Notes under the pieces: generated by a model
What the model saw: the letters and a program-made list of their open reading frames with translations, nothing else
Database searches by the model: none
What the model was told of the DNA's origin: nothing
Assembly: GCF_030719215.1 (NCBI RefSeq)
Contig: NZ_CP120983.1
Location: 5,270,001 to 5,334,000, forward strand
Origin: Streptomyces sp. Alt3
Lineage (GTDB): Bacteria; Actinomycetota; Actinomycetes; Streptomycetales; Streptomycetaceae
DNA: 64,000 nucleotides
Reading direction: 5' to 3'
Made by a program: the position numbers and the translations under genes
In this document: piece by piece, positions 51,672 to 59,031 of the stretch
Layout of the letters: each line of letters opens with the position of its first letter
How positions within the stretch are numbered: the first letter of the stretch is position 1

Positions 51672-54600
51672 TCAGCTCCTCTCCGTCGTGGTGACCATGG
51701 CCTCGTCCGGCACACAGCCGGCGGCCCGGCGGGCCCCCGGCAGATGCCCCTTGCTCGTGAAGTGCTCCCGCGCCGCACGTGCCGAGACCAGCGCGGGGGC
51801 CTGCCGCCCCAGTGCGAACAGCGTGCGGGCCCGGTCCAGTTCGGCCGTCGCCCGGACCAGCGGGGAGTCCGTGAGCAGCGACGCCCGCACGGCCCGGTCC
51901 GCGTGCCCCGCCGCCTCCGCCGGACGCCCGTCCGCAGCGGCCAGCCGGCCCCGGAGCCCGTTCAGGTCGACGGCGTCCGCGGGGCTCAGCTCCGACGCCT
52001 CACCGATGCCCGAGATCCAGGCCACCGCCCGCCCGGTCCGGCCCTCGTCCAGCTCGATCCGGGCCGCGTCCAGCGCCACGGCGGTCCGCAGCCCCGCCGC
52101 GTCGGCGCGCCGGGCCACCTCGTCGGCCCCGGCCAGCAGCTCCAGCGCCGTGCCGCCGCGTCCGAGCAGTGCCTCGACGGCGGCCCGGAACACGGGCAGG
52201 AACACCTCGGCCTCGGCGAACCGCAGTCTCCCCGCCAGCTCCTGGGCCTCGGAGAGGCAGGCGTACGCCTCGCGGGGCCGGTCCTGGAGCGCGTACAGCA
52301 CGGCCAGGGGGCAGTTCAGGGTGAGTCTGACCGTCGGGCGGCCCTCCCCGTGCGCGGCCAGCAGGCCCAGGCAGCGGGCCACCGCCTCGGGGGCGGGCAC
52401 CGGACCGCGCCACAGGGAGATGCCGATGGCCCCGAGCGCTCCGGCCCGTTCCGGTTCGGCTCCGGCCAGCACCGCCTGTTCCAGGGCGCACGCCTGGTCA
52501 CGCTCCGCCTCCTCGTGCAGGCCGGCCTGCTGGAGGTGCTGGGCGAGCCTCAGATGGGACCTGGCCCGGCCGACCGCGTCGCCCGCCGCCTCGAAGACCG
52601 GCAGCACCGCCCGCGCCGTCGCCGTGAGCCCGGGACCCGGACCCGAGGGGTCCAGCACCGCGAGCGCGAGCCTGGCATGCGCGGACTCCACGGACTCCGA
52701 GTCCAGTCCGGCCACGCGGCGCAGCAGCCGCGCCCCGCTCGCGGTCCTGCCCAGTGCCACCCGGACCTCGCCGAGCCTGCGGACCGAGCCCGCGTCGTCC
52801 GGGTCCAGCTCGACCGCCCGCTCCAGCAGGTCGTCGGCCCAGGCGAGGTCGGACCGGGACGCCGCCTGGGCCCCGGCGCGGCCCAGCGCGGCGGCGGCAC
52901 GGCCGCGCAGCCGCCCCGTCCGGTCGTCGAGCAGCCCCAGCTCGGCCCGGTAGCGGCAGGCCCGTTCGAGATGGCCGCCGACGGCGCCGTCACCCGCCCG
53001 CAGCACCGCGGGCAGCTCGGCCGCCCAGGCATGACGGTCCGCCTTGGCGCGCTTGGACAACGACGCGTACGTCACCTCGTGCACCAGCCCGCTGCTGAAC
53101 CGGTACGCCGTCGGCTCCGGGCCCGCCCCCGGCTCCACGAGCCGCCGCCCGGCCAGCGCGACCAGCACCTCCTCGATGAGCCCCAGCCGGTGCGCCCGGT
53201 CGGCGGGGGAGACGTTCACAGCCGCGGGCCCCCGCAGCTCCGCCAGCCGCGCGGACGTCTCCAGCAGCAGGAGCTCCACCGAGGTGAACTCGCGGCCGAT
53301 CACGGCGGCCAGGCCGACCATGGTCCGTTCGGTCCGGGCCAGCGCCCCGATCCTGGCGCCCAGCAGGGCCTGGAGCGTGGGAGGCAGCCCCGACCCGGCG
53401 CCGTCCATCCGGCCGCCGACCAGGAGCTGTTCCAGATAGAGCGGATTGCCCTCGGCGCGGGACAGGAGACGCTCGTCCACCGGCCCCGCGCCACCGTCGA
53501 GCCGCGCCAGCAGGCCGGCGAGCCGCGCACTCTCCTCGGGGGGCAGTCCCGTGAGCTGGAGGCAGTCCCCGGAGTCGGCCGTCCCGTCCGGCCGGCCCAC
53601 ACAGACGATCAGAACACCGGCGGGCCCCGAGCCGTCCACCAGGCGTTCCAGGGTGCGCGTCAACAGGGGCGCCGCCTCGTGCGTGTCGTCGAGCACCAGC
53701 ACGAAGGGCCTCTCCCGGGCCGCACGGCCCAGCGTCGTCGCCAGCGCGGCGCACATGTCCTCGAACGGCGCGTTCGGCGTGCCGTCGCGCAGCAGCCCCG
53801 CCGACAGCAGGGCCGTCGCGTCGTCGGCCACCTGAGCCTCCTGGCGGGCGGCCAGGTCGGGCAGCTCACGCAGGGCGTCGGCTAGGGGGGTGAGCGTGCC
53901 CCGGTCCCCGTGTCCGCGGCACCGGCCGGCGCCGTAGGAGAGGGCCCCCGAGGCGGACCGCCCGGCCAGCCACTCCCGTACGAGCCGGGTCTTGCCGATG
54001 CCGGGCTCGCCGACGACGCGCAGCAGACCGGCCCGCCCCGCGCGCACGGTGTCCGACAGGGCCGCGTCCAGGGCGCCCCGCTCGGCGCGGCGCCCGACGA
54101 AAGGCACGTCGAAGCGGCGCAGCAGCTCCGGATCGTCCGCCCCCAGGGCCAGCAGCCGGTAGGCCTCCACACTGTCCTGCTTGCCCTTCAGCCGGAGCGG
54201 ACCGGTGGGCTCGGCCGAGACCGTGGGCCCCGCCGCCAGCAGGGTGTCCGGGCCGAGGAGGATCTCACCCGCCCCGGCGTGCTGCTCCAGGCGCGCGGCG
54301 ATGTTCACGGTCTCCCCGGACACCAGCGCCTGACGGGCCGACGCGTCGCCGCCGGCCACCACCTGACCGGTGTTGACACCGACCCGGGTGGCGAGCGTGA
54401 TGCCGAGGGTGGCGTGCAGCTCCTCGTTGAGCTCGGCCAGCGCGTCCCGCATGCCCAGAGCGGCGGCCAGCGCCCGACGGGCGTCGTCCTCCCGCACCAC
54501 CGGCACACCGAACACCGCCATCACGGCGTCTCCTATGAACTTCTCCGGAGTACCGCCCCGGGCCACGATCTGCGCGCTCATCGCCTCGAAGTACCGCAGC

Positions 54601-54791
54601 GTCACGGTGCGCAGGGTCTCGGGGTCCAGCACTCCCGACAGTGCGGTGGAGCCGACGAGATCGCAGAACAGCACCGTCACCGGCTTGCGTTCGTCCTCCC
54701 CGGGCGCGGCCGCGACGGCGCACGGCGTCCCGCAGGACGAGCAGAACCTGGCGTCCTGAGGCAGGTCCTGGCGGCACGTGGTGCAGTTCAT
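51672..54791 (-). CDS. class III adenylate/guanylate cyclase - AAA ATPase - TPR signalling protein
   Basis: A 1039-aa protein. Residues 1-25 hold two CxxC pairs (CTTCRQDL and CSSCGTPC), a zinc ribbon. A class III cyclase domain follows (about 35-200) with both metal Asp (VLFCDLVGST and KFIGDAVMAVFG). Then come a STAND/AAA-type ATPase (Walker A GEPGIGKT, Walker B FVLVLDDTHEA) and long TPR-like helical repeats to the end. No DNA-binding domain is seen. Proteins of this build are signal integrators. In this operon it may sense a cue for peptide production, and the GAF protein could read its product. The ATG at 54791 follows TCTCTCC/GGAGAGAAGG-type sequence. Confidence 0.85.
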   Translation of the reverse strand: MNCTTCRQDLPQDARFCSSCGTPCAVAAAPGEDERKPVTVLFCDLVGSTALSGVLDPETLRTVTLRYFEAMSAQIVARGGTPEKFIGDAVMAVFGVPVVREDDARRALAAALGMRDALAELNEELHATLGITLATRVGVNTGQVVAGGDASARQALVSGETVNIAARLEQHAGAGEILLGPDTLLAAGPTVSAEPTGPLRLKGKQDSVEAYRLLALGADDPELLRRFDVPFVGRRAERGALDAALSDTVRAGRAGLLRVVGEPGIGKTRLVREWLAGRSASGALSYGAGRCRGHGDRGTLTPLADALRELPDLAARQEAQVADDATALLSAGLLRDGTPNAPFEDMCAALATTLGRAARERPFVLVLDDTHEAAPLLTRTLERLVDGSGPAGVLIVCVGRPDGTADSGDCLQLTGLPPEESARLAGLLARLDGGAGPVDERLLSRAEGNPLYLEQLLVGGRMDGAGSGLPPTLQALLGARIGALARTERTMVGLAAVIGREFTSVELLLLETSARLAELRGPAAVNVSPADRAHRLGLIEEVLVALAGRRLVEPGAGPEPTAYRFSSGLVHEVTYASLSKRAKADRHAWAAELPAVLRAGDGAVGGHLERACRYRAELGLLDDRTGRLRGRAAAALGRAGAQAASRSDLAWADDLLERAVELDPDDAGSVRRLGEVRVALGRTASGARLLRRVAGLDSESVESAHARLALAVLDPSGPGPGLTATARAVLPVFEAAGDAVGRARSHLRLAQHLQQAGLHEEAERDQACALEQAVLAGAEPERAGALGAIGISLWRGPVPAPEAVARCLGLLAAHGEGRPTVRLTLNCPLAVLYALQDRPREAYACLSEAQELAGRLRFAEAEVFLPVFRAAVEALLGRGGTALELLAGADEVARRADAAGLRTAVALDAARIELDEGRTGRAVAWISGIGEASELSPADAVDLNGLRGRLAAADGRPAEAAGHADRAVRASLLTDSPLVRATAELDRARTLFALGRQAPALVSARAAREHFTSKGHLPGARRAAGCVPDEAMVTTTERS

Positions 54792-54878
54792 GACGTTCCC
54801 TTCTCTCCGGTGGTGGGGCCGCGCTGCTGCCGGGAGGGCGGGGCCGGCGCACCGGCCCCGCCCCCGCACGGGGACCGC

Positions 54879-55124
54879 TCAGAACAGGGCGCCGCCGGCG
54901 ATCTCGCCGTGTGCCTGGACCTCGGGTTCCACCGCGTCCAGCCGGCTCTTGATGTCGAGCAGCACGGCGAGCTCCTCCTCCGTGAGCTCGCTGAGCACGA
55001 GGCGCTGTTCGTCGGTGAGCATGTCCACCGGCAGGCCGGCCTCGTACAACGCGTCCGGCAGCGTGGGCCGTTCGACGTCTCCGGGCGCCCGGGGGGTGCC
55101 GTTGCCTTCGGATGGTCGGGTCAT
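54879..55124 (-). CDS. small RiPP-cluster protein (aroma-sacti cluster domain-like)
   Basis: An 81-aa acidic protein with LPDALYEAGLPVDMLTDEQRLVLSELTEEELAVLLDIKSRLDAVE, a short helical domain that I recall under the name aroma-sacti cluster domain, found beside radical SAM enzymes in actinobacteria. It ends GGALF and has no Cys, so it is more likely an accessory (for example peptide-binding) protein than a precursor, though the latter is not excluded. Its ATG overlaps the stop of the diiron protein gene (ATGA). Confidence 0.65.
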   Translation of the reverse strand: MTRPSEGNGTPRAPGDVERPTLPDALYEAGLPVDMLTDEQRLVLSELTEEELAVLLDIKSRLDAVEPEVQAHGEIAGGALF

Positions 55125-55855
55125 GGGGTGACTCCCGTCGGTGTGGAGGGTCCGGCCCCCCGCGGCAGCGGTGCCGCCGCGGAACGCCCGAGCCGGACGA
55201 ACAGCCGGGTGAGCGCGTCGAGGGAGTGCATGGCGCTGACCGTCACGTCGGACTCCTGATCGCGGGTCAGCGGCATCCGGTCCAGCAGCGCGTACAGCTC
55301 GTCCACGTGTCCCGTGTCCAGCGCCGCGTGCTCCCGCACCGTCCGCAGGGCCGTGTCCGGCAGGCCGGTCGTCGCCGCGATACGGGACGTCAGGTCCCCG
55401 GCGGGCGCGTAACCCTCCAGCACCGCGATGTAGCCGAGCAGGGCCACCGGGTGGTGGTGCTCGACCCAGTAGTACTGGGAGCCCGCGAGCGCGGCGACGA
55501 CCGGCGAGGGCATCGGGCCGAGCGCGTCCCCCGGCAGCGAGCCCGCCGCGAGGATGTCCTCCAGCAGCCAGGCGTCGTGCCCCTCCTCCTCCTGGATGTG
55601 CTCGCGCAGGTACGCGGCCAGCGGCCCGGCCAGCGGGTCGCCGCGGACGTCCAGCGACAGGGCGCGCTCCAGGGCGCGTTCCATCAGGGGTACGGAGGCC
55701 CGCACCACGGCGTGCATGGTGCACAGGTAGCGCCGGTAGCGCGGCAGCAGGTCCTCGGGACGCCACATGTGCTCCATCGCACCCAGCAGTTCCGCGTCCA
55801 GCAGCCGCAGCGTGACCCGCAGCCGCGCCGAGGAACTCGGCCCGGGGGCGCTCAC
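55121..55855 (-). CDS. heme-oxygenase-like diiron protein (iron-containing redox enzyme family)
   Basis: A 244-aa all-helical protein. Metal-ligand patterns of the heme-oxygenase-like diiron oxidases are visible: YLREHIQEEEGHDAW, YWVEHHHPVALLGYIAVLEGYAP and REHAALDTGHVDELY. Family members oxidise or cleave amino acid side chains and fatty acids. Here it is translated directly behind the radical SAM gene (GTGA overlap) and in front of the 81-aa gene (ATGA overlap). It could therefore act on the peptide or on a co-substrate. That role is inferred. Confidence 0.75.
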   Translation of the reverse strand: MSAPGPSSSARLRVTLRLLDAELLGAMEHMWRPEDLLPRYRRYLCTMHAVVRASVPLMERALERALSLDVRGDPLAGPLAAYLREHIQEEEGHDAWLLEDILAAGSLPGDALGPMPSPVVAALAGSQYYWVEHHHPVALLGYIAVLEGYAPAGDLTSRIAATTGLPDTALRTVREHAALDTGHVDELYALLDRMPLTRDQESDVTVSAMHSLDALTRLFVRLGRSAAAPLPRGAGPSTPTGVTP

Positions 55856-56936
55856 CGGGAGCCGTCCCCAGCGGGAACGCGGGCCAGGACCAGGGGCGCG
55901 TACGCGGCACAGCCGTGGTGCCGTACGACGCCCACCGGGCCCTCGGCCGCCCCGCGGCGTGCCGCGGTCAGGTCCAGCAGCGCCCCGACGGCCCCCGCCG
56001 CCACCGAACGGGCCTCGTCGGCGACCCTGTCGTCCGACCCCAGGGCCCGGCAGCCGTGGCAGTACGGGGCGCCGCCGGGGGAGACCCCGGCGCGCGCGGC
56101 CAGATGGGCGGGACCGACCGTGCGGATCATGCGCAGCACCGGTGACTCCAGGGCCCGGCCGCGTACGGTCGCCCAGTCGTCGGTGTCGACGTGCCCGAGG
56201 TACAGGTGGGCGGGGCCGGCCGCAGGTCCACGGTGTCCTGGTTGCAGCAGGCGAGCACCGCGCCGTCGAAGGCGACCACCGGCCAGGCGGCCATGGCGCA
56301 CGGGGACACCGTGCCGGCATCCGGGCCGGTGCGGGCGGGGGCGGCCCAGGAGGCGGCCCGCCCGAACGCCCGCACCTCGTTGACCAGTGAGGGGACCTGG
56401 CCGCCGAACTCCGAGTCGACGGCACGGGTGATGTCCGCGAGGTAGGGGTCGTCCGCCCCCTCGCCGGTGAGGTGGAAGCTCACCGCCACACCCGTCTCCC
56501 GGATCCGGTGCACCGCGCGGAACACGTCGGCCCGGGGGATCTCCCGCTCGTGGTGGGCGTCGAGACTGGCGGAGAAGTGGTCCACGCCCCTGATCGCGCG
56601 CAGGACCGGCGGCGGGATCTCCCGGGAGCGGGCGAAGAACATGCCGCTGAGCAGCGCCGTACGCGATCCCGCGGCGCGGGCCCGTGCGCTCAGTTCCTCG
56701 ACGAGCGCGGGCAGCAGCAGCGGTTCGCCACCGGTCAGCATCACCACGTCGGGACGGTTCTCCCGGGTGAACGAGCCGACGAAGCGCACCAGACGGCCGG
56801 CGTCCGGTTCCTCCCGCGTGGACAGGGACGAGCCGGTCGAGCAGTGGGCACAGCTCAGCGGGCAACGCCGGGTGAGGCCGAGCAGCAGACCGGCGGCGGG
56901 GAAGGGCCGCCGGCCGACGAGTTCGCCGAGTTCCAT
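55852..56936 (-). pseudogene. radical SAM/SPASM-like RiPP enzyme with one frameshift
   Basis: The N-terminal part has the radical SAM cluster motif CPLSCAHC (Cys25, 29, 32), a TGGEP-type SAM motif (MLTGGEPLL) and DHFSASLDAHHE. It runs to VLACCNQDTVDLRP. The rest (AHLYLGHVDTDDW to ARVPAGDGSR), with CHGC and the stop, is in another frame. One missing base near 56205-56215 explains it and gives 361 codons. Extra Cys (PCAMAAW, ACC, PYCHGC) look like a SPASM-type auxiliary cluster. AAGGAGG precedes the ATG, and the stop overlaps the next start (GTGA), which argues that the full frame is used. Sequencing error is the simplest reading. Confidence 0.8.
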
Positions 56937-57297
56937 GCGGGGCCGCCTCCTTGTCGGGGCCGGAGCGTGCGCGCGGAGGGACCGTTTCCCGTGGACCCAC
57001 CGGCGTGCGCGGAAGTGCACCCAGGCTGCGGGGCGGCGGTTCGACGACGGTCCACCGATGCTTCAGGAGCGGTATGGGCGCAGCTCAGGCAGGGTCCCGG
57101 GCCCGCCCCGGAAGCCGGGTGCGGTGCACGGAGCGGCCCTGAACTGGGCCGATACCGGAGCCATACCGCCGCCGAAGCGATCGCCAGGCGGGCCGTCCTA
57201 ACTTTCTCGGCAACGGCAGGCAACGGCCCGCCGCACCGGAAACCCGGCACCTCAGGGCCCCCGGAACCAGTGCAGTCACAAGTGGACGGAGACCACC
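56937..57297. promoter_or_regulatory. 361-bp divergent control region of the RiPP cluster
   Basis: No convincing gene is found here. The region separates the radical SAM operon (minus) from the precursor gene (plus). It contains GCGGTATGG at 57069-57077 and its exact inverse CCATACCGC at 57161-57169, plus the heptamer pair listed separately. CCTAAC followed by TTTCTC near 57197-57206 is a possible start region for the precursor transcript. Confidence 0.5.
57151..57168 (+). promoter_or_regulatory. SARP-type direct heptamer repeats
   Basis: GATACCG (57151-57157) and CATACCG (57162-57168) repeat with a 4-bp spacer, an 11-bp period. SARP regulators bind direct heptamers with exactly this spacing on one face of the helix. 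A SARP gene lies in the cluster at 61634-63517. A single CATACCG also faces the radical SAM operon at 57070-57076 (minus strand). Confidence 0.5.
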
Positions 57298-57456
57298 ATG
57301 GCCGAGAACACCAAGCCCGCCGCCGACGACAACACCGACGAGACCCCCGAGGTCGAGGCGCACTCCGTACTGGACCTCCAGGAGACGGCCAACAAGGAGA
57401 TCGAGGCGCCGGGCGGCAGCTGCGTCAGCGTGATCAGCGTCGTCCTGGCGGACTAG
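57298..57456 (+). CDS. RiPP precursor peptide, class III lanthipeptide-type leader
   Basis: A 52-aa peptide too short for most gene calls. The acidic N-terminus leads into SVLDLQETANKE, and LDLQ is the helix motif that class III LanKC enzymes recognise in leaders such as RamS/AmfS. After PGG the likely core is SCVSVISVVLAD, with Ser41, Cys42, Ser44 and Ser47. The gene has CGGAGA upstream of its ATG. It is followed by a strong hairpin and then by the exporter and LanKC genes. The usual Ser-xx-Ser-(x)n-Cys labionin pattern is absent because the only Cys precedes two of the Ser, so the ring chemistry is unclear. Confidence 0.8.
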   Translation: MAENTKPAADDNTDETPEVEAHSVLDLQETANKEIEAPGGSCVSVISVVLAD

Positions 57457-57530
57457 CCGGACGCACCGGGCGGCGCCGCGGGGGGCGGCTGCAGGAGCTC
57501 CCGCCGTGGCGCCCGGCCGGCTGGTGATGT

Positions 57531-57559
57531 GGGGCGGTTCCGTCTGACGGAGCCGCCCC
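57531..57559 (+). terminator. strong hairpin between precursor and exporter genes
   Basis: GGGGCGGTTCCGTC (57531-57544) pairs with GACGGAGCCGCCCC (57546-57559), 13 Watson-Crick pairs plus one G-U in RNA, with the innermost pairs opening as loop. It probably ends most transcripts after the precursor. That would raise precursor over enzyme levels, as is common in RiPP operons. Confidence 0.65.
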
Positions 57560-57631
57560 GCCGTCGCTTCCGCGGCCCGGACGGGCCCGCACCCCTCGTC
57601 ACGACCCAGACCGTCCCCCCGGGAGTTCACG

Positions 57632-58957
57632 ATGACCACGCCGCTGCGCGGCAACAGGGATTTCCGGCTGCTCTGGCTGAGCGGCCTCTTCGCGGTCCTG
57701 GGCGGGCAGATGAGTGCCCTCGCCCTTCCGCTGCTGGTGCTCAAGGAGACCGGATCGGCGGTGCAGGCCGGAGCCATCGGGACGGTGTCCGTGGGAACCG
57801 TGCTGATCACGATGCTGCCCGGCGGGGTGATGGCCGACCGTGTCGAACGCCGCCGGCTGATGCGGGTCTGCGACGTCGGCAGCCTGATCGTCGTCACCGC
57901 CCTCACCGTGGCCGTCTGGTCCGGACACGTCCCCATGCCACTTGTCCTGCTCTGCGCCGCGGCGGGCGCGGTGATCGGCAGCGTCTACGGGCCGGCTGTC
58001 TTCGGCCTCATGCGCGCGGTCGTCCCGGCCGACCAGATGGGCACCGCCACCGCGCGGCTCCAGGCACGCACCCAGACCGCCCGGCTCGTCGGACCACTCG
58101 TCGGGGGAGCGCTGTTCGGCATCCACCCGGCCCTGCCGTTCGCGGCCGAGGCCCTGGGCCTGTTCCTGTCGACCGTCTGCGTGGCCCTCGTGCGCACCCG
58201 CTCCCGGGCCAGGGCGAAGGCGGGCGCCGTGTTCAGCCGGCGCGAACTCCTCGCGGGCCTGACCTTCCTGTGGGGCCTGCCCTACCTCCGTACGGTCCTC
58301 CTCGTGTTCGGGCTGGGCATGAACTTCGCCTTCGGGGCGCTCACCTTCACCGCCCTGACCGCGTTCTCCGACGGGGGCACGTCGGGGGTCGGCGGCGGCT
58401 TCGTCCTCACCTGCGTCTCCGCCGGGGCGCTGTCCGGGGCGCTGCTCGCGCCGCGGATCAGCCCCGCCCGGCACTCCCGGGTCCTGATCGTCGCCACCTG
58501 CTGGACCTGTGTGGCGGCCGCCGGGGTCATGGCCTGGATCAGCCAACCGCTGGTGGCCGGGATCATGTGCGCGCTCACCATGTGCCTGTCGACGATCGCC
58601 AGCATCGGATTCCTCTCGAAGCTCCTGGTCGTGACCCCGGAGGAGAAGGTGGGCAGGGTCCAGAGCGCGGCGGGCTTCCTGTCCTCCATGGTCCAGCCGT
58701 TCGGGCCGCTGACCGGAGGCGCCCTGCTGACCGCCTTCGGCGCCCGCTGGGCCTTCGCCCTGACCGGCTGCGTGCTGGCCGTCTCCGCCCTCGTGGTCAC
58801 CTTCGCCCGCTCGGCGAGGACGAAGCCGGCCCCGCCCCCGGCGGGGGAGCCCACCGGCCGGCAGGACACCGGCACCGAGCCCGGGACCGGCACCGAGCCC
58901 GGGGCGGGACCGGCCCGCGCGCCTGCGGGCGCGAACCCCTCCGGCACCGGGGACTGA
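57632..58957 (+). CDS. MFS transporter, probable peptide exporter
   Basis: A 441-aa major facilitator protein with 12 predicted membrane segments and the MFS_3 look of macrolide/enterobactin-type exporters (LWLSGLFAVLGGQMSALALPLLVL, then the loop-2 motif GGVMADRVERRRLM). The cytoplasmic tail is Pro/Gly/Thr-rich with GTEPG repeats. GGGAG precedes the ATG at 57632. Position between the precursor and LanKC suggests export of, or resistance to, the peptide. An MFS exporter is unusual for a class III cluster, where ABC exporters are more common. Confidence 0.88.
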   Translation: MTTPLRGNRDFRLLWLSGLFAVLGGQMSALALPLLVLKETGSAVQAGAIGTVSVGTVLITMLPGGVMADRVERRRLMRVCDVGSLIVVTALTVAVWSGHVPMPLVLLCAAAGAVIGSVYGPAVFGLMRAVVPADQMGTATARLQARTQTARLVGPLVGGALFGIHPALPFAAEALGLFLSTVCVALVRTRSRARAKAGAVFSRRELLAGLTFLWGLPYLRTVLLVFGLGMNFAFGALTFTALTAFSDGGTSGVGGGFVLTCVSAGALSGALLAPRISPARHSRVLIVATCWTCVAAAGVMAWISQPLVAGIMCALTMCLSTIASIGFLSKLLVVTPEEKVGRVQSAAGFLSSMVQPFGPLTGGALLTAFGARWAFALTGCVLAVSALVVTFARSARTKPAPPPAGEPTGRQDTGTEPGTGTEPGAGPARAPAGANPSGTGD

Positions 58958-59031
58958 TCCGCGAACCCGGGGCCCGCCCCCCACCGCCACCGTCCGCGCT
59001 TCCCGCGGGCTTCGAGAAGAGAGAGCCGAGC

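Noticed and set aside
50103..53885. 1260-codon plus-strand frame over the cyclase, protease and GAF genes
   Set aside because: Antisense shadow. The minus-strand genes carry complete catalytic motifs, ribosome sites and coupled starts.
54879..55124. The 81-aa protein as the RiPP precursor
   Set aside because: It has no Cys and no LanKC leader motif and ends in a plain GGALF. The 52-aa peptide at 57298 fits much better, though a second-substrate role cannot be ruled out.
57529..59031. Upstream extension of the LanKC frame to 57529
   Set aside because: This part is a wrong-frame shadow of the MFS gene. The GTG at 59032 with a purine-rich site upstream fits the family N-terminus.
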